Assembly (NCBI GenBank): GCA_948470335.1
Contig: CAOKOL010000022.1
Span: 1-64,000, forward strand
Length of the DNA: 64,000 nt
Direction of reading: 5' to 3'
DNA from: an uncultured Lachnospiraceae bacterium
GTDB lineage: Bacteria; Bacillota; Clostridia; Lachnospirales; Lachnospiraceae
Under the pieces are notes generated by a model. It did not search any database, was not told the DNA's origin, and saw only the letters and a program-made list of their open reading frames with translations. Position numbers and translations under genes: made by a program. Numbering within the stretch: the first letter of the stretch is position 1; every line of letters starts with the position of its first letter. Below, piece by piece: positions 53,099-63,197 of the stretch.

Positions 53099-54181
53099 CT
53101 ACATGATTTTCTTTCCAAACCGTCCCACAAAATCCATTGTATCGCATTCTTTCATAGGAAGTTTCACCGGTTTGCCTTCAGCCGCAGATTTATAAACCGC
53201 AAGAATCAATTCCAGCGCTCTGCGTCCTGCCTCTCCTGATACATAAGGTTCACAATCGTTTTCAATAGCCTGAATCATATCTGTATATAAAGGCGTATGA
53301 CCAAACCCATATATATTGGGAGGATTTTCAGCAAACTGCCTGATAACCATTTCCGGATCATCTAACTGATCGGAAAATTTCCATTCCTCGATCTTATTTA
53401 CTGAGGTTCCGCCAGCCTTTACGGTTCCCTTTTCTCCAAAAAGATACAAAGTTTCTTCCAGATTCTTTGGATAAATATCTGTGGTCCCTTCCAGGATTCC
53501 ATAGGCACCGTTCTTAAATCTTATAAGCGCAATGCCCAAATCTTCCGCTTCAATATAAGGATGATTCAGTCTGTCCGTCATTCCAACAACTTCTTCAATT
53601 TCATCTCCCATCATCCAACGAAGTAAATCCGCATTATGAATACACTGATTCATCAAAGCCCCGCCATCCTGCTCCCACGTTCCACGCCATTCGGCTCTGG
53701 AATAATACTCCCAGTCTCTACACCAACGAATATGCGCCGTACCATAAAACAACCTTCCAAAACGTTCCTTATCCACTGCATCTCTGATCTTTTGTATAGA
53801 CTTATTAAATCTGTTTTGATGGCTCGCACAGACTTTAACTCCTTTTTCACGTCCCCGTCGTATAATTTCATCGGCATCGGCAAGGGACAGAGCAATTGGC
53901 TTTTCTATAATCACATTACATCCGGCATCTATACATTCCAGCGCTATCGAAGCATGTTTTCCCGATTCTGTACAAATCGCAACCAGTTCAGGCTTTTCTT
54001 TTTCTAATAATCTTCGATAATCCGTATATGTATGGATTGGGTCTAACTCAAATTTCAGAATCTTATCATGCATATTATGCATATTAATATCACAAATCGA
54101 GGTAAAATTTAATCCATTCGCTTTTGCCGCCGCAATATGATTGGGACTGATTCTTCCACATCCAATTAACGCATAGTTCAT
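53099..54181 (-). CDS. Gfo/Idh/MocA oxidoreductase (WbpB/WlbA-like)
   Basis: The start ATG 54181 follows GAGGAG, giving 360 residues. An N-terminal Rossmann fold (YALIGCGRISPNHIAAAKA) and the EKPIALSLADADEII stretch are typical. WbpB-type enzymes oxidise C3 of UDP-GlcNAcA, the step before the aminotransferase. It is transcribed with the epimerase and acetyltransferase genes. Confidence 0.85.
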   Translation of the reverse strand: MNYALIGCGRISPNHIAAAKANGLNFTSICDINMHNMHDKILKFELDPIHTYTDYRRLLEKEKPELVAICTESGKHASIALECIDAGCNVIIEKPIALSLADADEIIRRGREKGVKVCASHQNRFNKSIQKIRDAVDKERFGRLFYGTAHIRWCRDWEYYSRAEWRGTWEQDGGALMNQCIHNADLLRWMMGDEIEEVVGMTDRLNHPYIEAEDLGIALIRFKNGAYGILEGTTDIYPKNLEETLYLFGEKGTVKAGGTSVNKIEEWKFSDQLDDPEMVIRQFAENPPNIYGFGHTPLYTDMIQAIENDCEPYVSGEAGRRALELILAVYKSAAEGKPVKLPMKECDTMDFVGRFGKKIM

Positions 54182-54183
54182 TG

Positions 54184-55266
54184 CTATCTCCTCTTTAAAT
54201 ACCATTCGTTTATAATTTTACATATACGTTCTGCCGCATGACCATCTCCAAAAGGCCGATATAATGGATCAATTATCTGCTCTTTTGAAAGCTTCTCAGT
54301 AATGTCCTTATGATCTGGTTTTGCCAATTGATTTCTATTGCCAACCATTGTTTCCGGCCAAACCGCATAGTCGAAAACAAAGACACACTGCACACCAGCA
54401 TAAAATGCTTCACACTGTAATCCACCGGAATCGGTAACAATTTTTTTTGCACGTTTTATAAGCTGAACCGAATCCAGATAGCCAATGGGCTGCGTAAGAA
54501 TAATATTTCCGAATTTTCTTGCTTTACATATTTTTTCGGCTCTATCATGGTTGCGCGGATGAACGGCATAAATTGTTGGTGCATCCAGATTATTCATAGC
54601 CAATAAAATTTCTGTCAGTGGTTCATCATTATAAGTATTTTCCTGACGATGACAGGTCATATAATAAAAAACATCCGGAACGGTAATTAAGTCACCTTTA
54701 AGATCTAAAATATGAGGATTATCCCAGGACCGCTCTGAAAAATACAGGAAAGAGTCATACATAATATTTCCTACATAATAAGATCTGTTTTCTAATCCTT
54801 CTTTCCTTAACTTTTCCAAAGCATCTTCTGTTGCACAAAAATTCAGCGTTGCCATATGATCGGCAGTAATTCGATTAACTTCTTCCGGATTTTTTAATGT
54901 TCCCAAACGATTACCCGCTTCTACATGAAGCACCGGAATACACATCTTTGCTGCCGCAAGAGCGGCTGCTAAGGTTGAATTTGTGTCTCCATAAACAAGC
55001 AGCGCATCCGGTTCCTCTTTCTGAATGATATTTTCAATTCCTACCAGCATCTTTGCTGTCATTTGAGCATGTGTCCCGCCGGAAATGCCCAGATTATAGT
55101 CAGGCTCCGGAATTCCCATTTCCCGAAAAAAAACAGCCGACATATTGTCATCAAAATGTTGGCCTGTATGCACCAGAATTTCCTGATTTTCTTTCCTGAT
55201 TTGACGAGATCCTGCAGCAGCTTTAATAAATTGTGGTCTCGCGCCTACCACAGTAATAATCTTCAT
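54184..55266 (-). CDS. UDP-N-acetylglucosamine 2-epimerase family (WbpI-like)
   Basis: The 360-residue protein has VGARPQFIKAAAG, VHTGQHFDDNMSAVFF, VYGDTNSTLAAALAA, VLHVEAGNRLG and TDSGGLQCEAF, all epimerase motifs. Near the WbpB/D/E-like genes it fits the C2 epimerisation that makes UDP-ManNAc3NAcA. It is distinct from the second family member at 60106. Confidence 0.85.
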   Translation of the reverse strand: MKIITVVGARPQFIKAAAGSRQIRKENQEILVHTGQHFDDNMSAVFFREMGIPEPDYNLGISGGTHAQMTAKMLVGIENIIQKEEPDALLVYGDTNSTLAAALAAAKMCIPVLHVEAGNRLGTLKNPEEVNRITADHMATLNFCATEDALEKLRKEGLENRSYYVGNIMYDSFLYFSERSWDNPHILDLKGDLITVPDVFYYMTCHRQENTYNDEPLTEILLAMNNLDAPTIYAVHPRNHDRAEKICKARKFGNIILTQPIGYLDSVQLIKRAKKIVTDSGGLQCEAFYAGVQCVFVFDYAVWPETMVGNRNQLAKPDHKDITEKLSKEQIIDPLYRPFGDGHAAERICKIINEWYLKRR

Positions 55267-55294
55267 TTTTAAATCCTCTTTAGCCCTTTTTATT

Positions 55295-56593
55295 TTAACA
55301 ATTTTCCATATTTATCTTTTTTATTTTGCAGGCGTAATATAAATACACCCAAAAAGCAATACTTGATAATACATATACAACAATAGTAGCGTATGCAACT
55401 CCATTTATTCCAAAATGTAATATACAAAAATAGTCAACTACAATATGAATGATACATGAAAAAAACGAACATACTGAATTAAACTTGGTTTCTCCTATCG
55501 CCGGCAGAAAATTCATTGGTATCATTCTAAACGCCACATTTATAAATCTCATAATCCAAAGTCTGTTTGATATGAAGACGGCATCCATATACTTTTCTCC
55601 ATATAAAATTCTAATAATCCATGGAGACATGACAATTCCGACCACAGTGATAAAAAATACAATACAAAAATTTAAAATTGCGATCCTTACAATTTGAGAA
55701 AACGCAATACTTCTATCTTTAATTTGTGCTATTTTTGAAAAGTAAAAAATCGCAATCGATCCGGTAACCAATATTAATTGCTGTGGAATTAATCCTGCAA
55801 CTCGAAAATTTGCTGTGACAACTTCATCTTTAATCAAATTATTAATAAGAAATGTTTCATTGGCAGGCATAATTGATGAAAACAGTTCCGCAAGCATTAA
55901 TGATATTGCCATTTCCCAAAAAAGACGAATCTCTTTTTTTCCCAGAATTGTTATTTTCACTGTTCTGAGATTCGGCATTAACACCTTAATTCCATATGAA
56001 ATAGAAATAATGACTGCTATATATCTTCCGGCAACAAGCCCGGTTGCATTAAATTTAAAAGAGAGCAACGAACCAATCAGGCATACAATAACTACTTGCA
56101 GCAACCCGGTTGCCGCATATTGTTTATATAATTGTTGACCTCTTAAATACATTTGAACTGTTGACAGAAAGTATGCCAACGAAGGCATAAATACCAACGC
56201 ATAAATATAGGTTCTTGCCTGCGGAAATGGAATTCTTATAAAAGAAACAGCCGTACACAATGCAATACTGCAAATAAACTGTATCGCCGTACCCATTTTT
56301 CCTGCATAAACAAAGTATGTTTTATCTTTTTGTACATTCTCCCCTGTCGCCGCATATTTCAGTAATGCCGAGGCCAATCCGAGACCAGCTACCAGATCAA
56401 TATACGAATACAGATTCAATGCGTAAGAATAATATGCATAATCATTTTTATCTATTATTCTTACAATGATGATACCGGAAATCATGCTGATTGCTTTAAC
56501 TAGAATGTTTCCTGATAAAATATATAAAAAACCTTCTTTAATAGCTTTTATCAACATTAAAAATGTTCTATGGATACTATTTTTTATATTCAT
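55295..56593 (-). CDS. Wzx-type polysaccharide flippase
   Basis: The 432-residue protein has about twelve membrane segments with the MATE/Wzx start (ILSGNILVKAISMISGIIIV). It would flip the lipid-linked repeat unit to the outside. It starts 3 bases from the acyltransferase stop, so translation is coupled. Fold and position give the assignment. Confidence 0.82.
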   Translation of the reverse strand: MNIKNSIHRTFLMLIKAIKEGFLYILSGNILVKAISMISGIIIVRIIDKNDYAYYSYALNLYSYIDLVAGLGLASALLKYAATGENVQKDKTYFVYAGKMGTAIQFICSIALCTAVSFIRIPFPQARTYIYALVFMPSLAYFLSTVQMYLRGQQLYKQYAATGLLQVVIVCLIGSLLSFKFNATGLVAGRYIAVIISISYGIKVLMPNLRTVKITILGKKEIRLFWEMAISLMLAELFSSIMPANETFLINNLIKDEVVTANFRVAGLIPQQLILVTGSIAIFYFSKIAQIKDRSIAFSQIVRIAILNFCIVFFITVVGIVMSPWIIRILYGEKYMDAVFISNRLWIMRFINVAFRMIPMNFLPAIGETKFNSVCSFFSCIIHIVVDYFCILHFGINGVAYATIVVYVLSSIAFWVYLYYACKIKKINMENC

Positions 56594-56596
56594 ATA

Positions 56597-57154
56597 TTAA
56601 AGTTTTTTAATCTGCCTTGCCGGATTGCCGGCTATAACACAGTTCCCCTCCAGAAAAGAATGCGTCACAACGCTGCCGGCCCCGACAACAGTACGCTCTC
56701 CTAAAATCACACCAGGAAGGATTACCGCATTAATCCCTATCCAACAGTTTCTTCCTATTACAACAGGCTTCCCGGTCAAATGTGTTTCTAAATTATAAGG
56801 ATCATGATTAGCAGTAATAATTCCGACATTATTTGCAATCAGTGTCCCTTCTCCAATAAAAATTTTCGCTTTTTCACATTGAAAATAAACGCCCTTACCC
56901 TGAAAATTATCAATGTTATTCGGAGAAAAAACAATATTTTCTTTTGGTCCGATTATTGTATTAAATTGAGATACCGGCCACGAAACCTGGCTGTTGTAAT
57001 TCCCAATAACCTGCCATCGAATACTTCTCCATATCCATTTCGTTCCAATAAGCATATCCTGAAAATATAAATTCTGAAAATATTGTTTATCAAAAAACAA
57101 AGTCCCAATCCATAATGTAAACTTTCGGTATAATTCTTTAAGTAAACTTTTCAT
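56597..57154 (-). CDS. Hexapeptide acyltransferase
   Basis: The 185-residue left-handed beta-helix protein has VIGRNCWIGINAVILPGVIL and GAGSVVTHSFLEGNCVIAGN, typical of WbbJ/NodL-like O-acetyltransferases. It probably acetylates a repeat-unit sugar. Its ATG overlaps the stop of the amidotransferase gene (ATGA). Confidence 0.82.
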   Translation of the reverse strand: MKSLLKELYRKFTLWIGTLFFDKQYFQNLYFQDMLIGTKWIWRSIRWQVIGNYNSQVSWPVSQFNTIIGPKENIVFSPNNIDNFQGKGVYFQCEKAKIFIGEGTLIANNVGIITANHDPYNLETHLTGKPVVIGRNCWIGINAVILPGVILGERTVVGAGSVVTHSFLEGNCVIAGNPARQIKKL

Positions 57155-58275
57155 TTTTTCAATTTTATTACTGCATCTCTAAGCGCCGTATATATTCTAT
57201 ATTTTAATGTGCTTTCTTCTGTCCTGTATTCATTGTGACTGTGTGTTTCAGCATTCATAATATCTTCAAATTCACTATCTGAAATACCTATTTTTTCTTT
57301 CACAGCATCAATATATGTATTCATTAACAGTTCATCATACAAAGGTTTTTCCAACTCTGTCATCGCTTCATCCCTGGTCATCTGGCCGGATACAACCATG
57401 CTGGAAAGATGATAAACTCTTTTATCAATCCCAAATTTTTTTGGAAACCAATACAATTGGACAAATGCTGTAAGAATATTCTCTAAATGTTTGCTTCCAT
57501 AATATTCAAAATCACAGAAATCAGCCAGTTCCTCGAATGCATTTTTTCTATTATAATCAATCAAATCTAATAACCGCGGTCGTTTAATCCCAAATTTTTT
57601 GCTGATTGCTGCCTGGGCAATCGTAGAAATAAAGTCTAATCCACTGATATCTGCATTCCCATTTTTCTTATTTATGTCAAAAATATTCACAATATCATAA
57701 GCATTATGTGTTTGATTCACAGGTGAAATACTTTCCAATGCATAGTTTAAACCTGATAAAAAATATTTAATTTTATATTTCTCCACCTGCTTATATAGAC
57801 AGGCAAACAAAATATTATCCTGTGGTGCCGCAAGATTGGCAACACCTGCCCTCATATATGCTTTTGTCAAATCAGCAAATTGCTGTGTATCAGGTGTTAC
57901 CGTAATCATTTTGAATCCGGTTTTATCAATCAGCTTTTTTATATTTCTTTTGGATATATCCGTATCAAATCCGTCATCGATATGAATTGCAAGCACCCTG
58001 AGCCCATATTGATGCCCCAAATATGCCAAATATGAGGAATCCAACCCGCCCGAAATTCCCATAACACAGTCAAACTCTTTTCCTATACTCTCAGATTTTA
58101 TCTCATCAATAATCCTTTCTAACCTTTTCTTCCCTTCGAGATCAGGAAAATATATTTTATTTTTTCGTCCTAAAGCACTATTACAAAAATTGCAATATCC
58201 CTGAGAATCAAATATAATTTCAGGTTCCGAAGCGTTATCCATTACGCATCTTTTACACCTGATCAATTTATGCAT
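57151..58275 (-). CDS. N-acetyl sugar amidotransferase (WbpG-like)
   Basis: The 374-residue protein has a Cys-rich start (RCKRCVMDNASEPEI, QGYCNFCN) and an ATP-pyrophosphatase site MGISGGLDSSYLAYLGHQYG. The group (WbpG, PseA-like) makes acetamidino groups on sugars with a HisH/HisF-like ammonia supply. No HisH/HisF-like genes are in this window, though they may lie off the right edge. It would act on the diacetamido sugar made by the neighbours. Confidence 0.82.
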   Translation of the reverse strand: MHKLIRCKRCVMDNASEPEIIFDSQGYCNFCNSALGRKNKIYFPDLEGKKRLERIIDEIKSESIGKEFDCVMGISGGLDSSYLAYLGHQYGLRVLAIHIDDGFDTDISKRNIKKLIDKTGFKMITVTPDTQQFADLTKAYMRAGVANLAAPQDNILFACLYKQVEKYKIKYFLSGLNYALESISPVNQTHNAYDIVNIFDINKKNGNADISGLDFISTIAQAAISKKFGIKRPRLLDLIDYNRKNAFEELADFCDFEYYGSKHLENILTAFVQLYWFPKKFGIDKRVYHLSSMVVSGQMTRDEAMTELEKPLYDELLMNTYIDAVKEKIGISDSEFEDIMNAETHSHNEYRTEESTLKYRIYTALRDAVIKLKK

Positions 58276-58298
58276 TTTTAAATTTCTCCTTCTTAATC

Positions 58299-59477
58299 TT
58301 ATATAATGACATTTTCCAGCAGTTTTTCATATCGTTCATTCTGAATCGTCCTCGAATATTTATCTCTGTCCATGCAACCCAGATCTTTTTGTTTTTCTTT
58401 AAGAATTCCAACAATGGCATTAACTGTATCTTTAGCACCGGCGCATAAATAAGAATGATTGCATACTTCCAGAATATCGGCTATCGAACTGTCCTTTTGT
58501 GCAAAATATATCACAGGTTTATTAACAAACATATAATCAAAAAGCTTGGTTCCTAGTCCCCTTTTATAGTGGACAATTAAACAATTCATCGTAACTCCAC
58601 GTAATATTTCAATTCCGGTTCTATAATCCAGAAAACCAGTTCCACAATATAATTCATTGGGGAAATTCATTTTATCCATTGCCTTCTTTGTTATTGCATC
58701 AAGTTCTCCGATATGAACAATCTTTATTTTAACACCCTTTTCATTAAGTACTTTCACTGCGGATAACATTTGCCGTACATATTCATAATCATAATAACCA
58801 AATTTACCAAATACACCTATTGAATAAAATCCATCTATCTGTTTAAATACTTTATCAACTTTTATCTTTTCTTCATCACTGAGTTCTTTGTTTATCCTAT
58901 TTTCATCATATCCATTGTAAATGACACACATCTTATTTTTGTGCTTACGATATTGCCGCTGCAATTGCTGACAATCTCTGGGAGAAACAGTTACAATAAA
59001 ATCAGCCATTTCCACACAGTTTTTTTCTTTGCTTCTATATGGAATTCTGGACAGAAATTTCTTAATTTTTCTTGGTATTGATCTTGTCAATGCTTCATCT
59101 TTAATCCATAAATCTCGAAAATCTATTACAAATTTAGCGCCTGTTTCTCTTTTTATTCTCGCGGCTGCGACTATCGTATAATATGGATTACATGAATATA
59201 TGGCACAGTCTGGTAAATATTGTTCATAAGCCTCTTTGATTTTCCAATAATACGCCTCCACGCAATTCATAAATGTCCCTATCGCATTTACATCAATCAC
59301 AATAACTCCTTCCGGGGGAATACTTTTCAGGGACTCCGCAGGCCATAATTCTGGTAAATTGCGCAAGACTATAACAGAATGACCCTTTTCGACCATATAT
59401 TGAGAAAAACTCATCATTCGATTAGCTCCCACTCCGGCATAAGGAGCATAAGCCGGAGATACAACAAGAATATTCAT
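58299..59477 (-). CDS. Glycosyltransferase family 4 protein
   Basis: The 392-residue GT-B protein has ILVVSPAYAPYAGVGANRMM at the start and a second-domain SIGVFGKFGYYDYEYVRQML. It links a sugar of the repeat unit. Donor and acceptor are not readable. Confidence 0.8.
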   Translation of the reverse strand: MNILVVSPAYAPYAGVGANRMMSFSQYMVEKGHSVIVLRNLPELWPAESLKSIPPEGVIVIDVNAIGTFMNCVEAYYWKIKEAYEQYLPDCAIYSCNPYYTIVAAARIKRETGAKFVIDFRDLWIKDEALTRSIPRKIKKFLSRIPYRSKEKNCVEMADFIVTVSPRDCQQLQRQYRKHKNKMCVIYNGYDENRINKELSDEEKIKVDKVFKQIDGFYSIGVFGKFGYYDYEYVRQMLSAVKVLNEKGVKIKIVHIGELDAITKKAMDKMNFPNELYCGTGFLDYRTGIEILRGVTMNCLIVHYKRGLGTKLFDYMFVNKPVIYFAQKDSSIADILEVCNHSYLCAGAKDTVNAIVGILKEKQKDLGCMDRDKYSRTIQNERYEKLLENVII

Positions 59478-59486
59478 ATCTGCTCT

Positions 59487-60056
59487 TTACCCTTTCCCAA
59501 TATATATTTCACTCGTATTATAAGAAATAACTGTTGCGGGGATCCCCGCAATTGTACAATTTCCGTCTGAAAATGTTTTATTTACCACCGCATTTGCCCC
59601 AATTGCCGTATTATCTCCTATTTCAATCGGTCCAAAAATTTTGACTCCGGGCCCAATATATACATTATCCCCTAATGTCGGAGCTCCTGACAAACCATGA
59701 GAAACAGCGTTGCCTATATTAACATCAACGTGAATTCTGCAATTCTCCCCTATATGCGCATGAGGCGAAACAACAATTGTACCAGTATGCACGATCGACA
59801 GTCCTTTGCCAAACGTATTCGGAGGAATTGTCCACATATATTTATTACATAACCTTGTATGTCTGAGCAGTACCAGTTGCTTTAATATTCCGCCATAACC
59901 GGGATGACAATTTATAATATATTCTGTAAACCGCAATGATTTATAAAATCTGAACCGTCGATCCTTCAAATACAGTAACCGAGATCTGTGCAAGATCCCG
60001 GTCATTCTTAAATCCTGAATATAATAAGTTCTATAATCTTTATAGGAGGCAATCAT
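59487..60056 (-). CDS. Serine acetyltransferase-like hexapeptide protein
   Basis: The 189-residue protein ends with a CysE-like beta-helix: LSIVHTGTIVVSPHAHIGEN, GAPTLGDNVYIGPGVKIFGP and AIGANAVVNKTFSDGNCTIA. In such clusters it usually acetylates a glycan. No cysteine genes are near. Confidence 0.8.
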   Translation of the reverse strand: MIASYKDYRTYYIQDLRMTGILHRSRLLYLKDRRFRFYKSLRFTEYIINCHPGYGGILKQLVLLRHTRLCNKYMWTIPPNTFGKGLSIVHTGTIVVSPHAHIGENCRIHVDVNIGNAVSHGLSGAPTLGDNVYIGPGVKIFGPIEIGDNTAIGANAVVNKTFSDGNCTIAGIPATVISYNTSEIYIGKG

Positions 60057-60105
60057 CTATACTCTTCTCACCTGCTTATTTATAATACATCTCCAATATA
60101 CCATA

Positions 60106-61242
60106 TCAGGCTTTTCTCCACACCATACGATTAATAATACTGACGTAGCTCTGAATAATTTTTATAACTTTAGTGCTGACATTTTCGTCACAGTATGCCG
60201 GAACAACGGCACCATCATCTCCGTTTTCATGCATGGAAACAGCAAGATCTACTGCCTGCAACACCTGTTCGGAACTGATGCTTCCTATCACAAACACTCC
60301 CTTGTCCATTGCTTCCGGGCGTTCGGTACTCGTACGAATTGATACCGCCGGAAATTTAAAATAAGCCCCTTCTTCCGGAATCGTACCGCTGTCAGAAACA
60401 ACACAAAAAGCATTTTGCTGCAAACAATTAAAATCAAAAAAGCCAAGCGGTTTATGCTGAATTACACGCCTGTCAAATATAAATCCTCTCTGCTCAATAT
60501 ATTTTTTACTTCTTGGATGGCATGAATACAATATCGGCATATCATAATTTTCTGCCATTGCATTCACAGCATTCATAAGAGACAAAAAATTTGATTCTAT
60601 ATCAATATTTTCCTCACGATGCGCTGAAAGAAGAATATATTTTCCTTTCAGAAGCCCAAGTTTTTCTACTATTTTACTTTCATTAATTTTATCTATATTA
60701 GCTGACAAAACCTCTGCCATAGTACTGCCCACAACATAAGTATTCTCTGGTCGGACTCCTGTATCCAAAATGTATCGCCTTGCCTGTTCTGAATAGCAAA
60801 GATTTACATCGCTTGTCACATCAATAATTCGACGAATAACCTCCTCCGGCAAATTCTCATCTTTACAACGATTTCCTGCCTCCAAATGAAAAACAGGTAT
60901 TTTTAAACGTTTCGCACTTATTACACAGAGACATGAATTGGTATCACCCAATACCAATACAGCCTCCGGTTTTTCCCTGTCAAACAATTCATAGGATTTG
61001 AATATAGCATTTCCCATTGTTTGCCCAGGATTTTCACCTGCAATCCCTAAATAAAAATCTGGTTTCCTAAGTCCAAGTTCTTCAAAAAACACCTTGTTAA
61101 GTTCATAATCATAGTTTTGACCGGTATGCACCAGACTCAAATCAAAATATTGGTCTGCTTTCTTAATAATTTCTGATAATTTAATAATTTCCGGTCTTGT
61201 TCCCATAACAATCATAAGTTTTAATTTTTTTATTTCCGACAT
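60106..61242 (-). CDS. UDP-N-acetylglucosamine 2-epimerase (FnlC/CapG-like)
   Basis: The start ATG 61242 follows GAGG, giving 378 residues. Motifs are MGTRPEIIKLSEIIK, VHTGQNYDYELNKVFFEELG and VFHLEAGNRCKDENLPEE. With the FnlA-like dehydratase and RmlD-like reductase next to it, it fits the last step of UDP-L-FucNAc or UDP-L-QuiNAc synthesis. Confidence 0.85.
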   Translation of the reverse strand: MSEIKKLKLMIVMGTRPEIIKLSEIIKKADQYFDLSLVHTGQNYDYELNKVFFEELGLRKPDFYLGIAGENPGQTMGNAIFKSYELFDREKPEAVLVLGDTNSCLCVISAKRLKIPVFHLEAGNRCKDENLPEEVIRRIIDVTSDVNLCYSEQARRYILDTGVRPENTYVVGSTMAEVLSANIDKINESKIVEKLGLLKGKYILLSAHREENIDIESNFLSLMNAVNAMAENYDMPILYSCHPRSKKYIEQRGFIFDRRVIQHKPLGFFDFNCLQQNAFCVVSDSGTIPEEGAYFKFPAVSIRTSTERPEAMDKGVFVIGSISSEQVLQAVDLAVSMHENGDDGAVVPAYCDENVSTKVIKIIQSYVSIINRMVWRKA

Positions 61243-61253
61243 GCCACATTTCC

Positions 61254-62114
61254 TCAATATTTTAATTCATAATGCGGATACATTTGCCTATGTGCATATA
61301 TAAAATCTGCAAGTTCACTTATCATACACTCATAGTCTGGTATCCGGAAATCAAAATCTGTTCTCGTTCGGATCAGCGATTTATCCAAAACAATATCATC
61401 TTTAGGTACGATTGCAATATGATTCTTGCGCAAGTACTTATTAAAAAGAAACAATAAATCAAATTTTGAAATTTTCCTATCGGGCACAAGATTATGTATT
61501 CCAAATATATCTTTTGCTGCAATTGCCTCAATAGTTTTTGCAAGCTGCAATGTGGTTTGTCCCGTCCAAAAAACATTTGTATATCCATTTACCTCATCTG
61601 ATTGACACATAAACCAATTCAAAAGTCCCGATCCATTTTCCTTTAAATCAGGTCCTACGACAGAACAACGTATTGTTACATTTTTCATATCATCAAGTTC
61701 ACCCAAGGCCTTAGAACGATCATAAAATGAGACCCCATCTCTTAAGTCATACTCTCGATATCCGCCTCGTTTACCCGAAAAAACACAGTCTGTACTTATT
61801 TGAATTATTTTTGTCCTTAAATTTTTTGTTAAATCCGCTAAAAAGTGCGGGATATATCCATTAATATACGCTGCATCCGCTTTTTTTTGTTCCGATTCAT
61901 TTGTAAGGATTCCTATGCAGTTAACAATAATGTCAAACTCACCCTCCGTTATTATTTCTTTTATATATTTTTTATCAGTCACATCTCCTACCAGAGTTTG
62001 AACATAATTAGATTTAGTTCTAGCAAAACCAACAACCTTATGACCATTTTCATTCAAGTAAAAACCAGCCATATGACCAACCATACCATTCGATCCAAGA
62101 ATTAAAAATTTCAT
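61254..62114 (-). CDS. RmlD-like NAD(P)-dependent sugar reductase
   Basis: The 286-residue short-chain protein has FLILGSNGMVGHMAGFYLNE and DCVFSGKRGGYREYD, as in dTDP-4-dehydrorhamnose reductases. It lacks the C-terminal cupin of CapF/WbjC-type enzymes. It lies between the FnlA-like and FnlC-like genes. In known sets an RmlD-type enzyme here gives UDP-L-RhaNAc and then UDP-L-QuiNAc. Confidence 0.8.
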   Translation of the reverse strand: MKFLILGSNGMVGHMAGFYLNENGHKVVGFARTKSNYVQTLVGDVTDKKYIKEIITEGEFDIIVNCIGILTNESEQKKADAAYINGYIPHFLADLTKNLRTKIIQISTDCVFSGKRGGYREYDLRDGVSFYDRSKALGELDDMKNVTIRCSVVGPDLKENGSGLLNWFMCQSDEVNGYTNVFWTGQTTLQLAKTIEAIAAKDIFGIHNLVPDRKISKFDLLFLFNKYLRKNHIAIVPKDDIVLDKSLIRTRTDFDFRIPDYECMISELADFIYAHRQMYPHYELKY

Positions 62115-62135
62115 GTTATCATTCCTCTGATACTT

Positions 62136-63194
62136 TTAATTAACTCTATTATTTAAAGTATTCTTTACAAAATCAGTTGTAAGTAATTTCCGTACCGTTT
62201 CATCCAGGTCTAATCGCTGCGTATTATGACTGGTGTAGGCTTCCTCTGATTCTGTTATAACTTTTCCTTCTACAAAATATTTATCATAGTTCAAATCTCT
62301 GTTATCAGATGACACTCTAAAATATTTCCCCATATCTTTAGAACGTAATCTTTCTTCTCTCGTCATTAATGTCTCATACAATTTTTCTCCATGGCGGGTA
62401 CCGATAATTCTCATTCCCGTATCTCCAAAAAGCTTTTGTACTGCCCTGGCTAATGTTCCTACTGTCGAAGCATCTGCTTTTTGAATGAATAAATCACCTG
62501 GATCCGCATGTTCAAATGCAAATTTCACCAATTCCACAGCCTCATCAAGATTCATTAAAAAGCGAGTCATTTCAGGATTTGTAACAGTTATTGGTTTTCC
62601 ACTCCGAATTTGATTGATAAATAAAGGAATTACTGACCCCCTGCTACACATCACGTTTCCATATCGTGTACAGCAAATAACTGTTTTGCCTCGTTCCGCA
62701 GCAATACGTGCATTTGCCCTTACTACATGTTCCATCATTGCTTTTGAAGTCCCCATTGCATTAATCGGATAAGCCGCCTTATCTGTCGAAAGACAGACTA
62801 CTCGATGTACACCCGCTTCAATTGCTGCATGAAGAACATTGTTTGTTCCCTCAATATTAGTCTGCACAGCCTCCATTGGAAAGTATTCACATGACGGCAC
62901 CTGCTTTAATGCAGCAGCGTGAAAAATATAGTCTACCCCATCCATTGCGTCACGCACAGCCCTTGACTCTCTTACATTTCCAATGTAAAATTTAACCTTC
63001 TTTGCCAACTCCGGATCATTTGCCTGTAAATTATGACGCATATCATCCTGTTTTTTTTCATCTCTGGAAAAAATACGAATTTCTCCAATATCCGTAGACA
63101 AAAAATGCTTCAAAACCGTATGTCCGAAGCTCCCTGTACCTCCAGTTATCATTAATGTTTTACCTTTAAAACATACTTCTTTCATCATCTTCAT
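62136..63194 (-). CDS. UDP-GlcNAc 4,6-dehydratase/5-epimerase (FnlA/CapE-like)
   Basis: The 352-residue protein has MITGGTGSFGHTVLKHFL, FHAAALKQVPSCEYFPMEAV and STDKAAYPINAMGTSK, where methionine takes the usual tyrosine place as in FlaA1-type inverting dehydratases. The C-terminus extends like CapE/WbjB. It begins the L-amino sugar pathway from UDP-GlcNAc. Confidence 0.88.
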   Translation of the reverse strand: MKMMKEVCFKGKTLMITGGTGSFGHTVLKHFLSTDIGEIRIFSRDEKKQDDMRHNLQANDPELAKKVKFYIGNVRESRAVRDAMDGVDYIFHAAALKQVPSCEYFPMEAVQTNIEGTNNVLHAAIEAGVHRVVCLSTDKAAYPINAMGTSKAMMEHVVRANARIAAERGKTVICCTRYGNVMCSRGSVIPLFINQIRSGKPITVTNPEMTRFLMNLDEAVELVKFAFEHADPGDLFIQKADASTVGTLARAVQKLFGDTGMRIIGTRHGEKLYETLMTREERLRSKDMGKYFRVSSDNRDLNYDKYFVEGKVITESEEAYTSHNTQRLDLDETVRKLLTTDFVKNTLNNRVN

Positions 63195-63197
63195 CCT

